Below the pieces are notes generated by a model. That model did not search any database, had not been told where the DNA came from, and saw nothing but the letters and a program-made list of their open reading frames with translations. Both the position numbers and the translations under genes were made by a program. DNA of 64,000 nucleotides from Hyphomicrobiales bacterium (GTDB lineage Bacteria > Pseudomonadota > Alphaproteobacteria > Rhizobiales > Rhizobiaceae), in NCBI GenBank assembly GCA_900469615.1, contig UBYA01000007.1, positions 164,416-228,415 on the forward strand, given 5' to 3'. This document shows, piece after piece, positions 28,598 to 37,957 of this stretch. Numbering within the stretch: the first letter of the stretch is position 1; each line of letters opens with the position of its first letter.

Positions 28598-30040
28598 ATG
28601 ACACAGAGCAGCTCCCATTCCCCCATCCACATCATCGGCGGCGGCCTCGCAGGCTCCGAGGCCGCTTGGCAGGTTGCCAATGCCGGCGTGCCCGTCATCC
28701 TGCACGAAATGCGCGGCGTGCGCGGCACGGAAGCGCACAAGACCGACGATCTTGCCGAACTGGTGTGTTCCAACTCGTTCCGCTCGGACGACGCGACCAG
28801 CAATGCCGTCGGCGTCATCCATGCCGAAATGCGCATGGCCGGCTCCCTCATCATGGCCTGCGCCGACAAGCATCAGGTGCCGGCCGGCGGCGCGCTTGCC
28901 GTCGACCGCGACGGCTTTTCGGCAGCCGTGACGCAGGCAGTGCACGGCCACCCGCTGATTACGGTCGTCCGTGAGGAGATCCAGGGCCTGCCGCCGAAAG
29001 AATGGGACCAGGCGATCATCGCCACCGGCCCGCTGACGGCGCCCGGCCTTGCCGGCGCCATCCAGGCCGAGACGGGTGCGGATGCTCTTGCCTTCTTCGA
29101 CGCCATCGCGCCGATCGTCTATCGCGACAGCATCAACATGGACATCTGCTGGTATCAGTCCCGCTACGACAAGGTCGGTCCCGGCGGCACCGGCAAGGAC
29201 TATATCAATTGTCCGATGGACGAAGCCCGGTACAACACCTTCGTCGATGCGCTGATCGCCGGCGATGCCGTCGGCTTCAAGGAATGGGAAGGCACACCCT
29301 ATTTCGACGGCTGCCTGCCGATCGAGGTCATGGCCGAGCGCGGGCGCGAGACCCTTCGTCACGGGCCGATGAAGCCGATGGGCCTCACCAATGCCCACAA
29401 TCCCACGGTCAAGGCCTATGCCGTCGTACAGCTGCGCCAGGACAATGCGCTCGGCACGCTCTACAATATGGTCGGCTTCCAGACGAAGTTGAAATATGGG
29501 GCGCAGGCGGAAATCTTCCGGCTGATTCCCGGCCTTGAGAATGCGGAATTTGCCCGTCTCGGCGGCCTGCACCGCAATACCTACATCAACTCCCCGACGC
29601 TGCTCGACCGCTCGCTGGTGTTGAAATCCCGCCCCGGCCTGCGATTTGCCGGCCAGATCACCGGCTGCGAGGGCTATGTCGAAAGCGCCAGCATCGGGCT
29701 GCTCGCCGGCCGCTTTGCCGCTGCGGAGCGCAAGGGCGAAGCGCCGTCGCTGCCACCGGCGACGACCGCCCTCGGCTCGCTGCTGAACCATATCACCGGC
29801 GGCCATATCGTCTCCGACGAAGAGCCGGGCAAACGCTCCTTCCAGCCGATGAACATCAATTTCGGGCTTTTCCCCGAGCTGGAGCCGGGTTCGATCGTCA
29901 AGCCGGAGGGCGTCAAACGCTTCCGCGGCAAGGACAAGACCGTCATGAAGCGCCAACTCATCGCCAAGCGTGCACTTGGCGACTGCGCAAGATGGCTGGG
30001 CGTTCAGGCGCCGGTGTTCGCAGAAGCAGAAAGCGCCTGA
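28598..30040 (+). CDS. trmFO: Methylenetetrahydrofolate-dependent tRNA (uracil-54-C5) methyltransferase
   Basis: A flavoenzyme of 480 residues that makes ribothymidine at tRNA position 54 using methylene-THF. The FAD-binding [11 protein letters not shown] lies at the N-terminus, with the TrmFO signature C-S-N-S-F-R-S-D-D near residue 57. Also seen are [10 protein letters not shown] and, near the end, A-N-F-G-L-type sequence (here N-I-N-F-G-L-F-P). I use the ATG at 28598 because the longer frame back to 28280 covers the DUF1127 gene and its terminator. It is monocistronic. Confidence 0.95.
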   Translation: MTQSSSHSPIHIIGGGLAGSEAAWQVANAGVPVILHEMRGVRGTEAHKTDDLAELVCSNSFRSDDATSNAVGVIHAEMRMAGSLIMACADKHQVPAGGALAVDRDGFSAAVTQAVHGHPLITVVREEIQGLPPKEWDQAIIATGPLTAPGLAGAIQAETGADALAFFDAIAPIVYRDSINMDICWYQSRYDKVGPGGTGKDYINCPMDEARYNTFVDALIAGDAVGFKEWEGTPYFDGCLPIEVMAERGRETLRHGPMKPMGLTNAHNPTVKAYAVVQLRQDNALGTLYNMVGFQTKLKYGAQAEIFRLIPGLENAEFARLGGLHRNTYINSPTLLDRSLVLKSRPGLRFAGQITGCEGYVESASIGLLAGRFAAAERKGEAPSLPPATTALGSLLNHITGGHIVSDEEPGKRSFQPMNINFGLFPELEPGSIVKPEGVKRFRGKDKTVMKRQLIAKRALGDCARWLGVQAPVFAEAESA

Positions 30041-30061
30041 AACCTCGCGCTTTAGCGACCT

Positions 30062-30523
30062 TCAAGCCTTCGCCGGCGGCGCCTGATGCCCAAACCTGGC
30101 ATCATCGCCGGCGACATAATTGCCGAGCAGCCAGAGCGAGACCTCGGCGGCTTCCGCAGGCGTCTTGAACTCGAATGTGCCGTTATGATGCGGCACGTCG
30201 AGAAAATCGACGATCAAGCCGCGGCCGGTTGCCGAGATCTTGGCGCGAGCCCGGCCGGGCTCGATCAGATGGACGCTGAAATGATTGCGCACGTTGCGCA
30301 TGAATCCGGCCTTGTCGTCATGAAGACGCACAAAGACCGCCTGCCCATCGGCCGTTGTCTGCAACTGGCGGATCGCTTCGGTCGGAAAGGCGCGACCGAA
30401 CTCCAGAATGGCAAGGCCGGTATCGTGCAGGCCGTCTTCCTTGTTCTGCGACGCCATCCGTGTCGCGTAGTAAGCAACGAAGATGACGATCGCGAACAGT
30501 ATGCACCAGACGACAATACCCAC
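30062..30523 (-). CDS. Conserved membrane-anchored hypothetical protein
   Basis: A protein of 153 residues. One membrane segment (about residues 2-18: I-V-V-W-C-I-L-F-A-I-V-I-F-V-A-Y) is followed by a soluble domain with no motif I recognise. The GTG at 30523 is preferred because AGGGGGA lies six bases upstream; an ATG at 30568 lacks one. It ends the Sec cluster, 77 bases after the squalene-synthase-like gene, and converges on trmFO. It is of a type seen in other rhizobia; function unknown. Confidence 0.75.
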   Translation of the reverse strand: MGIVVWCILFAIVIFVAYYATRMASQNKEDGLHDTGLAILEFGRAFPTEAIRQLQTTADGQAVFVRLHDDKAGFMRNVRNHFSVHLIEPGRARAKISATGRGLIVDFLDVPHHNGTFEFKTPAEAAEVSLWLLGNYVAGDDARFGHQAPPAKA

Positions 30524-30600
30524 GGCAGATCCCCCTGAAATGCAAATCGAGTGTCCGCCCCTTTCCATAGAGGCCGAGACTTGCGCGAGCGTGTCTTATT

Positions 30601-31461
30601 TTAGATTTTCTTTGTGATCGAGGCCATCGCCATACGCAGCTGCCGGCGCCACTGCGGCAATGCCAGGGATCGGTCGAAGATACCCGCTCCGCGCCTTTGT
30701 GCTGCTTTCAAGACCGGCTCGGCCAAGGTGACGGGCAAAAAGGCCGGAAATACCGCCCGCGGTATCGCGCCTGCCGCCCTCGCCTTCGCGAGATGCTCGC
30801 GGCCCAGCCCGGCAAAGGCCTCGATCGCCGCCGAAATGCGCGGCTTATCCTCACCGGCCAGGAAGCCGTCGCGATCGAGCCCGGTTGCCGACAATATCTC
30901 AAGCGGAAGGTAGAGCTGGCCGCGATGGCGATGCAGCGGCATGAGCAGCAGCAGGCCGGCGATCGCCTGCGCCACGCCGGCATGGCCGGCGGCATCGGCG
31001 GAGCGTTTGGCCTCGTCGGCGGAAAGAACCAAACTGGCGAGCTGAATAAGGGCAGACGCCGTCTCGCCCGCATAGCCCTCCAGGCTGCTGCGGCTTTCCA
31101 TGGGGTCATCATAGAGATCGAAGATGCGCGCATCGATCATATCGACGAGGGTCTGGCGCGGCAGGCTATATTGCTCGATGGCAGCCAGAAGTTCGGATGC
31201 CAGCGGATTGGCCTCGCTCGATCCGTGCGACTGCCCTTCGAGAAGGTCGCGCCAGTATTGCATGCGCACTTCGCCGGGCAGCGGCTCATGCACGAGATCG
31301 CGCACACGGGCCAGCTCGGCATTGAAGGCATAGAGCGCGGCCAGCGCGGGACGCTTCTCCTCCGGCGACAGCAGGCAGGCGAGATAGCGATCGCGATCGG
31401 TATCGCGAAGCGTCGCAAGGCAAATGTCGCGGTTGCTACGGGGCGCAGCTGCTATCGTCAT
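30601..31461 (-). CDS. Squalene/phytoene synthase-fold protein, NDUFAF6-like
   Basis: A protein of 286 residues with the isoprenoid synthase fold: A-A-L-Y-A-F-N-A-E-L early, and G-Q-L-Y-L-P-L-E-I-L late. The Asp-rich catalytic motifs of true squalene and phytoene synthases are not there; the place of the second one reads L-L-L-L-M-P-L-H-R-H-R-G. This loss, and its place beside a Mth938-like gene, match the mitochondrial complex I assembly factor NDUFAF6. The ATG at 31461 has a GGA site and overlaps the upstream gene's end; a start at 31488 is possible. Inference: a complex I assembly role rather than hopanoid or carotenoid synthesis. Confidence 0.8.
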   Translation of the reverse strand: MTIAAAPRSNRDICLATLRDTDRDRYLACLLSPEEKRPALAALYAFNAELARVRDLVHEPLPGEVRMQYWRDLLEGQSHGSSEANPLASELLAAIEQYSLPRQTLVDMIDARIFDLYDDPMESRSSLEGYAGETASALIQLASLVLSADEAKRSADAAGHAGVAQAIAGLLLLMPLHRHRGQLYLPLEILSATGLDRDGFLAGEDKPRISAAIEAFAGLGREHLAKARAAGAIPRAVFPAFLPVTLAEPVLKAAQRRGAGIFDRSLALPQWRRQLRMAMASITKKI

Positions 31462-31477
31462 GTTTCCGATCCGAAAG

Positions 31478-31864
31478 TCAGACGGCAATCAGCGCCGCGG
31501 CGACGGCACGCGATTCGGATAGCATGATGTTGAATGTGCGCACTGCGGCCCCGGTGCTCATCGGGTCGGACGAAATCTGCCTTGCCCGCAAGGCGGCCTT
31601 GAGCTCGGCCGGAAGCGGACGCAGCTCCGTGCCCGTGCCGACGAGCAGGACCTCGATCTGCGCGGCTTCGTCCAGCACCTTCTGGAAGCGGTCCGGCGTC
31701 AGAGCATCGCCGAGGATCATGTCCCAGCCGTAGATGCCCGAGGGCAGGCAGAGCAGAGAGCCGCGATGCGACATATCGGCAAAGCGAAACCCGCCATTGC
31801 CGTAAGCGTCGATCGGTGCGCGCCCGGGGAAATGCGCGTTACGGATTTCTATACCTTTTGCCAC
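31478..31864 (-). CDS. Mth938-like (DUF498) protein, NDUFAF3-like
   Basis: A 128-residue single-domain protein of the Mth938 fold (G-G-F-R-F-A, L-P-S-G-I-Y-G-W, and L-L-V-G-T-G-T-E-L near residue 75). The human homologue NDUFAF3 is a complex I assembly factor whose bacterial relatives sit beside Sec membrane-insertion genes, as here four bases after secDF. The enzymatic activity, if any, is unknown. Confidence 0.85.
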   Translation of the reverse strand: MAKGIEIRNAHFPGRAPIDAYGNGGFRFADMSHRGSLLCLPSGIYGWDMILGDALTPDRFQKVLDEAAQIEVLLVGTGTELRPLPAELKAALRARQISSDPMSTGAAVRTFNIMLSESRAVAAALIAV

Positions 31865-31868
31865 TGTA

Positions 31869-34412
31869 TCACACCGCTGGTTTGCCTGACTGGATATCGC
31901 CGGCCGCGGGTCCGTTGCTTTCGCCGCCGGTCTGGAACTTGTCCGGACGCAGCTTGAACAGGATCAGCACGGGCGCCGCAATATAAATCGACGAAAAAGT
32001 GCCGACGGCGACGCCGAAAAGCAGAACGAAGGTGAAGGCGCGGATGACTTCGCCGCCGAAGATGTAAAGCGCGAGCAGCGCCAGAAGCGTCGTCGCCGAT
32101 GTCAGAATGGTCCGGGATAGTGTCTGATTGATGGAGGCATCGATCAGGATCGGCAGCGGCATCTGCGAATAGCGCTTCAGATTTTCGCGCATGCGGTCGT
32201 AGACGACGACCGTATCGTTCAGCGAATAGCCGACGATGGTCAGGATCGCAGCGATGCCGGTCATGTTGAATTCCATGCCGGTCAGCACGAAGAGACCAAG
32301 CGTCAGAATGACGTCGTGCAGCGTCGCGATGATCGCGCCGACCGCAAACTGCCATTCGAAGCGCAGCCATATATAGATGAGAATGGCGACCAGAGCCGCC
32401 AAAACGGCAAGGGAAGCGGTGGTGGTGATTTCGCCCGACACGGCCGGGCCGACCACCTCCACGCGGGAGAAATTGTAATCCTTGCCCAATTCGTCCTGTA
32501 CGAGCGAGACGGCGGACTGCTCGGCGTTTTCACCGCCCTCCTGCGCGTGGACGTGAATCACCGCCCCGAGGCGATCGGCCAGCCGTTCCACGCGCACGTC
32601 GCCCGGAATGACAGCCTCAAGGCGGGTTTGAATATCCGCCGGATCCGCGACGCCCTGCTTGGCACGAACCTCGATGATCGATCCGCCGGCGAAATCGATG
32701 CCGAGATGCATGCCGACCGCAGCAAACGCAACAAGGGTGATGACCGACAAAGCCGCCGAGATGGTGAACGTATAGCGGCGGATGCCCATGAAGCGGATAT
32801 TGGCGTTATCGAAAACGCCGCTGCGCAGGCCGACCAGCAGCGTGCGCGGCTTGCGGCGCGATATCCACATATTCACCAGCGAGCGCGTGACGAAGCAGGA
32901 GGTGAAGAAAGTGGTGAAGACGCCGACCATCAAGGTGGCGGCAAAGCCGCGCACAGCGCCGCTGCTTGCGTAGAAAAGAATGGCCGCGACGATAAGCACG
33001 GTCAGATTGGCATCGGCCACCGTCGCCGCCGCTCGATTGAAGCCATGGCGCAGCGCGTCGACAAGCAGATGGGTCTTCTTTTCCTCTTCGCGCACGCGCT
33101 CGTAGATCAGCACCAGCGCATCCAGGCCGATGCCGATGATGAGAACGATCGCTGCGACGCCGGGCAGCGTCAGCGTGATTCCGAGCAGGCCCATGAGCGC
33201 GGCGACCATGATCATGTTGATGATCAGCACAATCGTCGCGATGATGCCGAGCAGGCGGTAGAAGCCGATCATCAGGGCCGCGACGAAAACGGCGGCGGCA
33301 ATGCAGGCGATCAGGCCGTAGCGCGCCATTTCGCCGCCAAGCCCCGGCTGAATGGTGCGCTCCTCGACCGTTGTCAGCGTCGCGGGCAGCGGCCCGCTCT
33401 TGATCATGACAGCCAGATCCTGCGCACCCTCGGCGGTGAAATCTCCGGGAACGTCGAGATCGCCCGTGGCGATGACCGTCTTCAGAGACGCCGCGGAGAT
33501 GACCTGATCGTCAAGGACGACGACGATGGTCTTGCCGAGATTGCTCGCCGTCGATTGGGCGAAACGCTGGGTCGCCTCCGGCGTCAGCTTGACGGAGACC
33601 GTCCCCCCGCCGCTCTGGCTGTCGACGACGGCGACCGCGTCGGCAAAATCCACATTCGAGAGCAGCGGCTGCCTCTGCACGAGATAGCCGACCGGCGGAT
33701 CATCCTCGGAAAACAGAACGTCGGAGCCTGCCGGCGGACGGCCGTTCATCGCATCCTGCACCGACATCGATTGATCGATGAGGCGGAAGCTGAGGCTGGC
33801 GGGTTGACCGAGCAGGTTTTTCAGCCGCTGCGCATCGGCAAGATCGGGTACCTGCACAATGATGCGATCCGAGCCTTGCCGGCGGATCAGCGGTTCTCCC
33901 ACGCCCAACTGCGCGATGCGGGCACGAATGACGTTCATCGAGCGCGCGATGGCCGACGACACATGACCGTTCACATCGGCATCGGTGATATCGAACGTCA
34001 TGGCGCCGTTGTCGCCCTGCGACAGAACGACGGCAGGCTTGTCAGATCCGCCGGTAAGGGGACGCAAGGCCGTCAGGGCGGCCTGAACCTGCGCGGGATC
34101 GTTGATGCGCAGCTGGATCTTCCGGCCGGTTCCGGTCAGGCCCGAATAGGCGACGTTGACGGTGCGCAATCGCGTCCCGATATCGCCGACGATGGCTTCC
34201 AGGCGATCTTTCTCGACATCGCTCCGTTCGATCTTCAACAGAAGATGCGAGCCGCCGCGAAGGTCGAGCCCCTTCTCGATCTTTCGATGCGCCCACCAAG
34301 CAGGAAAGGATGAAAGCGTACGCTCGCCAAATAGATTGGGAGCGGCCAGAAGCACGCTCAGGAGAACGGCGAACCAGATCAGGGCGGTCTTCCACCAGGA
34401 GACGTGCAGCAT
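31869..34412 (-). CDS. secDF: Protein translocase subunits SecD and SecF, fused
   Basis: A single 847-residue inner-membrane protein that uses the proton gradient to finish protein export. The SecD half (to about residue 510) opens with a membrane helix and L-D-L-R-G-G-S-H-L-L-L, the large periplasmic region, then the helix bundle with V-L-I-I-G-I-G-L-D-A. The SecF half shows G-I-D-F-A-G-G-S-I-I-E and V-G-Y-S-L-N-D-T-V-V-V-Y-D-R. Fusion is normal for many alphaproteobacteria. It is followed by the Mth938-like gene and preceded, after 158 bases, by yajC. Confidence 0.95.
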   Translation of the reverse strand: MLHVSWWKTALIWFAVLLSVLLAAPNLFGERTLSSFPAWWAHRKIEKGLDLRGGSHLLLKIERSDVEKDRLEAIVGDIGTRLRTVNVAYSGLTGTGRKIQLRINDPAQVQAALTALRPLTGGSDKPAVVLSQGDNGAMTFDITDADVNGHVSSAIARSMNVIRARIAQLGVGEPLIRRQGSDRIIVQVPDLADAQRLKNLLGQPASLSFRLIDQSMSVQDAMNGRPPAGSDVLFSEDDPPVGYLVQRQPLLSNVDFADAVAVVDSQSGGGTVSVKLTPEATQRFAQSTASNLGKTIVVVLDDQVISAASLKTVIATGDLDVPGDFTAEGAQDLAVMIKSGPLPATLTTVEERTIQPGLGGEMARYGLIACIAAAVFVAALMIGFYRLLGIIATIVLIINMIMVAALMGLLGITLTLPGVAAIVLIIGIGLDALVLIYERVREEEKKTHLLVDALRHGFNRAAATVADANLTVLIVAAILFYASSGAVRGFAATLMVGVFTTFFTSCFVTRSLVNMWISRRKPRTLLVGLRSGVFDNANIRFMGIRRYTFTISAALSVITLVAFAAVGMHLGIDFAGGSIIEVRAKQGVADPADIQTRLEAVIPGDVRVERLADRLGAVIHVHAQEGGENAEQSAVSLVQDELGKDYNFSRVEVVGPAVSGEITTTASLAVLAALVAILIYIWLRFEWQFAVGAIIATLHDVILTLGLFVLTGMEFNMTGIAAILTIVGYSLNDTVVVYDRMRENLKRYSQMPLPILIDASINQTLSRTILTSATTLLALLALYIFGGEVIRAFTFVLLFGVAVGTFSSIYIAAPVLILFKLRPDKFQTGGESNGPAAGDIQSGKPAV

Positions 34413-34570
34413 CGCTCTCTCAAGTTAGGGCTTCCCTACCGCGCCCCACTTTCGGCAAACAATACGGGGGGCGCAGTAACGTCTTGAATTTGTGCATAGT
34501 CCTTCAAGAAAGTCGATTCCGATTTTCAAGGACACGCAACGGTGGCATGCACCGCTTCCGGCGGAATGCC

Positions 34571-34918
34571 TTACGCGGCGTCGGCCTTGACCGGCTCGCC
34601 CTTGACCCGAACCTCGGAAATGGCGCTGCGGACGACGCGGATGCGCACGCCCTCGGCGATCTCGACTTCCAGTTCCTTTTCGTCGACGACCTTTGTGACC
34701 TTGCCAACGATGCCGCTGGTGACGATCTGATCGCCGCGGCGAATGTTCTTCAGGACTTCATCGCGCTTCTTCGCCTGCGCGCGCTGCGGACGAATGAGGA
34801 GGAAATACCAAACGACCATCAGCGGCACAAACAGGATGATCATTTCAAAGCCGGAACCGCCGAAGGCACTCGCGGCCGAATCTGTCGCGCTCTGCGCATA
34901 TGCGTTGGTGATAAACAT
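34571..34918 (-). CDS. yajC: Sec translocase accessory protein YajC
   Basis: A 115-residue protein with one N-terminal membrane helix (I-I-L-F-V-P-L-M-V-V-W-Y-F-L-L-I) followed by R-P-Q-R-A-Q-A-K-K and a small basic domain with G-D-Q-I-V-T-S-G-I-V-G-K-V. These are the YajC hallmarks. YajC binds SecDF, and the genes are adjacent here as in most bacteria. A promoter should lie in the divergent gap to the DUF815 gene. Confidence 0.93.
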   Translation of the reverse strand: MFITNAYAQSATDSAASAFGGSGFEMIILFVPLMVVWYFLLIRPQRAQAKKRDEVLKNIRRGDQIVTSGIVGKVTKVVDEKELEVEIAEGVRIRVVRSAISEVRVKGEPVKADAA

Positions 34919-35123
34919 CGAGAACTCCCTTGAACTCCGAGCGGGAACAAAGCCCCGCGTCAGGTGGCCGGAATATAGTTAGGCGCATGACGATTGCAAC
35001 AAAAACAGCCGCCGACCGTACCGTTTTCCCGGTCTGTTAGCCTTTCAGCCCCCGAAGGAGCATGATACCCGGCAAGACAGCGCGCATTTTACGACTTTCT
35101 TCTTCAATATTCAGGAGGAAACG

Positions 35124-35996
35124 GTGACTGAAGACCAAAATGCCCTGATCCTTGCCGAAGTCCGCCGCCTCGCCGACGCGCTCGAACGCCTCGCCGGGCC
35201 GGCTCCGGCCGTCAATGACTGGAACGCCGCGGACTGCTTCGTCTGGGCCCCTGCCCGGCTTCACTTGCAGCCGGTCGCGCGGCCAAATCGCGTGGCGCTA
35301 TCCCTCATTCGCGGCGTCGACCATGTACGCGATATTCTGCACGAGAACACGCTGCGCTTCGCGGAAGGCTTCGCCGCCAACAACGTGCTTCTCTGGGGCG
35401 CGCGCGGCATGGGCAAATCCTCGCTCGTCAAAGCCGTGCACGAGGATGTGCGCCGCTCCACCGGAGTATCGCTGAAGCTGGTCGAAGTGCATCGCGAGGA
35501 TATTTCCTCCCTGCCCGTCCTGCTCGACATTCTGAAAGCGACGCCGCAGCGCGTCATCGTCTTCTGCGACGACCTTTCCTTCGATCACGACGACACGGCC
35601 TACAAGTCGCTGAAGGCAGCGCTGGACGGCGGCGTCGAGGGCCGGCCCGACAATGTGCTGTTCTATGCCACGTCCAACCGCCGCCACCTGCTGCCGCGAA
35701 ACATGATGGAAAACGAGCAATCGACCGCCATCAACCCCTCTGAAGCCGTCGAGGAGAAGGTTTCGCTTTCCGACCGCTTCGGCCTCTGGCTCGGCTTCCA
35801 TAAATGCGGCCAGGAAGACTATCTGCAGATGATCGATGCCTATGCCGATCACTTCAAGTTCGATCTCGATCGCGCCCGGATGCATCACGAAGCCCTGGAA
35901 TGGGCCACGACGCGCGGCGCCCGCTCAGGCCGCGTCGCCTGGCAATATATCCAGGATCTCGCCGGACGGCTGCGCATCACGCTCGACCGGGACTGA
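35124..35996 (+). CDS. DUF815 AAA+ ATP-binding protein
   Basis: A cytoplasmic ATPase of 290 residues. Walker A is G-A-R-G-M-G-K-S-S near residues 92-100 and Walker B is V-I-V-F-C-D-D-L-S near 147-155, with A-T-S-N-R-R-H-L-L-P as sensor 1. This is the DUF815 family. Substrate and partner are unknown. AGGAGG lies ahead of the ATG. It ends at a two-way terminator shared with the NlpD-like gene. Confidence 0.88.
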   Translation: MTEDQNALILAEVRRLADALERLAGPAPAVNDWNAADCFVWAPARLHLQPVARPNRVALSLIRGVDHVRDILHENTLRFAEGFAANNVLLWGARGMGKSSLVKAVHEDVRRSTGVSLKLVEVHREDISSLPVLLDILKATPQRVIVFCDDLSFDHDDTAYKSLKAALDGGVEGRPDNVLFYATSNRRHLLPRNMMENEQSTAINPSEAVEEKVSLSDRFGLWLGFHKCGQEDYLQMIDAYADHFKFDLDRARMHHEALEWATTRGARSGRVAWQYIQDLAGRLRITLDRD

Positions 35997-36020
35997 TCTT
36001 CAAGCCAGCCTGCAAACGAC

Positions 36021-36048
36021 AAAAAGCCCGGCACTGACCGGGCTTTTT
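36021..36048. terminator. Two-way terminator between DUF815 and nlpD-like genes
   Basis: AAAAAGCCCGG (36021-36031) pairs with CCGGGCTTTTT, flanked by A and T runs on both sides, so it works in both directions between convergent genes. Confidence 0.88.
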
Positions 36049-36071
36049 GCAGAGTCCTTGAGACGCACTAC

Positions 36072-37787
36072 CTATTCAAGGAACGTCATTGGGTTGACCG
36101 GAGCCGAGTTCTTGCGAACCTCGAAGTGCAGCTGCGGCTGGCTGACATTGCCGCTCATGCCCGAGGTCGCCAGTGTCTGGCCGCGCTGAACCTTCTGGCC
36201 GCGGCTGACGCTAAGCGCATCGGCGTGGCCATAGACCGTGACCGTGCCGTCGTCATGACGGACGAGAACCGTATTGCCGAGTTCCTTGAGGCCGTTGCCT
36301 GCGTAGATGACTACGCCGTTCTCGGCCGCCTTGATCGGCGTTCCCTCGGGAACGGAGATGTCGATGCCGTCGTTGCGGCTGCCGTTGACGTTGGAGCCGT
36401 AGTTAGCGATCACGGCGCCGCGAACCGGCCAGCGATACTTGCCGATACCGGTTGCTTCCGGTGCGTCCGCCTGCGCATCGGACTTGGCCGCATCGTTGAT
36501 GGATTGGCTCGGCGAGGCCGAAGCGACGACCTGCGGCTTCGCGGGAGTATCGGCGGCCGCATCTGCATGAGCGACGACCTTCGGCGCCGGCTGCTTGGCC
36601 ACCGGGTCCGCCGCCGCCTGCTTCGGCTCGGCAACAGGCAAAGCGCCCGGCTTGGCCGAAACCTTCTGCGGCTGGATGGATGCGGTCTTGACCGGGTCTG
36701 CCGCCGCAACCGTAGCTGCGCCATGCGGCAGGGCCAGCGCCTGGCCGATGCGGATGCTATCGCCGGCCTGCATGTTGTTCGCATGCTTCAGCTCGGCGAC
36801 GGTCACACCGCTGGCCTTGGCAATTCTCGCCAGCGAGTCGCCCGGCTTGACGACGTAGGTGCCTGCGCCCTTCGGCGTCGGCCCCTTGCCGTTGCCGGCG
36901 GCGAGCTTGTTGGGATCGGCAAGCCCGGCCTGGGACTTGCCGCGCATCTGATTTCCGGAAGGCAGCGCAAGAGCCTCCTGCTGCGGCGCCTTGGCAGGAC
37001 CCGGCATCTTGCCGCCCTTGGAAAGGTCGGTCGCCTCGGATGCCATCTTGGCCGGACTGGAGGCGCTTGCACCGTTCATCGTCGGAATGATGATCTGCTG
37101 ACCCGGCTGTGCGCCGGCGCCGTTGCGCAACCCGTTGGCGCGCAGAATTTCCTTTTCCGGAACGCCATAGCGGCGCGACAGAAGAGCGATATTCTCACCC
37201 GGATGCAGCGTCACGCTCGGAGCGTTGACCGTGGTCCAGCCAGGAGACATCTGCGGGGCGGCGGCGGTCTTGATCGTGCCCGTCGACAAGGTGTCCTGCG
37301 CGAGAGCAGGCGCGGCGCGAGAGCCGTTATTGTTGCGCGATGCCGGGAATGGCTGAGCCATCGCCTCGGCTTCTGCTCGCGATGAGGCACGAGAACGGCC
37401 GACACTGGCGGAAGCGCTCGGGGGAGCAAGGTCGCTGCGCTGGATGGCGACAGGCGCAGCAGCGACCCGTGCACTGGAGTAGGAGGGATTATAGCGAGCC
37501 GGCGAGTTCGGATAAGGTTGCGAGACCGGCGCGCTCTGCTGCGAATAATCCTGCTGACCGTATCCGCCGGCCTGGGCGATGTCGGCCCGCGGCACCGGAT
37601 CGCCATCCGGACCGTTGAGGCCGCGCCGGTTGATGGAACCGGTCGTCACATTATCCGTTCTGCTGGAAAAGAGCCCGCTGAAGCGGGTCGTGTCCGAGCT
37701 ACAAGCCGTTGCAGTGCTCGCCAGAAGGATGGCCACAAGGACTTTCCCTGCCGATTTACCGAAGTTTGAAGAAAGACTGTAACCCAT
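36072..37787 (-). CDS. NlpD-like lipoprotein with two LysM domains and a degenerate M23 (LytM) domain
   Basis: An envelope protein of 571 residues. The N-terminus has a lipoprotein signal ending S-T-A-T-A-C (the Cys would carry the lipid). Two LysM peptidoglycan-binding domains follow (V-T-L-H-P-G-E-N-I near residue 192 and Y-V-V-K-P-G-D-S-L near 309). The C-terminal LytM domain has R-N-D-G-I-D-I in place of the zinc-binding H-x-G-x-D, and L-H-F-E-V-R. The lost His is shared with E. coli NlpD, which activates an amidase rather than cutting itself. Position after surE-pcm is the conserved nlpD place. The ATG at 37787 fits the signal peptide. Confidence 0.9.
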   Translation of the reverse strand: MGYSLSSNFGKSAGKVLVAILLASTATACSSDTTRFSGLFSSRTDNVTTGSINRRGLNGPDGDPVPRADIAQAGGYGQQDYSQQSAPVSQPYPNSPARYNPSYSSARVAAAPVAIQRSDLAPPSASASVGRSRASSRAEAEAMAQPFPASRNNNGSRAAPALAQDTLSTGTIKTAAAPQMSPGWTTVNAPSVTLHPGENIALLSRRYGVPEKEILRANGLRNGAGAQPGQQIIIPTMNGASASSPAKMASEATDLSKGGKMPGPAKAPQQEALALPSGNQMRGKSQAGLADPNKLAAGNGKGPTPKGAGTYVVKPGDSLARIAKASGVTVAELKHANNMQAGDSIRIGQALALPHGAATVAAADPVKTASIQPQKVSAKPGALPVAEPKQAAADPVAKQPAPKVVAHADAAADTPAKPQVVASASPSQSINDAAKSDAQADAPEATGIGKYRWPVRGAVIANYGSNVNGSRNDGIDISVPEGTPIKAAENGVVIYAGNGLKELGNTVLVRHDDGTVTVYGHADALSVSRGQKVQRGQTLATSGMSGNVSQPQLHFEVRKNSAPVNPMTFLE

Positions 37788-37957
37788 GACTCGACCCACT
37801 TGAGACGCAACCGTTTATGGGTCGATTAAAGCGCGTTAATCTTACCATGCGGTTAAAGCACTGGGGAGACATGTGTTTTTTTGAGGAATTGCTAACCATA
37901 GACGCTGAAACAGCGCCGGACGCCCTGTTTCACAGGCGGTTCGGCCCGAATTAAATC

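Noticed and set aside
28457..29956. Minus-strand open frame of 499 codons opposite trmFO
   Set aside because: Antisense shadow; trmFO is clear on the plus strand.
32316..34313. Plus-strand open frame of 665 codons opposite secDF
   Set aside because: Composition typical of antisense shadows (Asp, Arg, His rich); secDF on the other strand is certain.
37906..37932. 8-bp inverted repeat TGAAACAG/CTGTTTCA near the pcm 3' side
   Set aside because: No T run follows on either strand close by, so it is not a convincing terminator.
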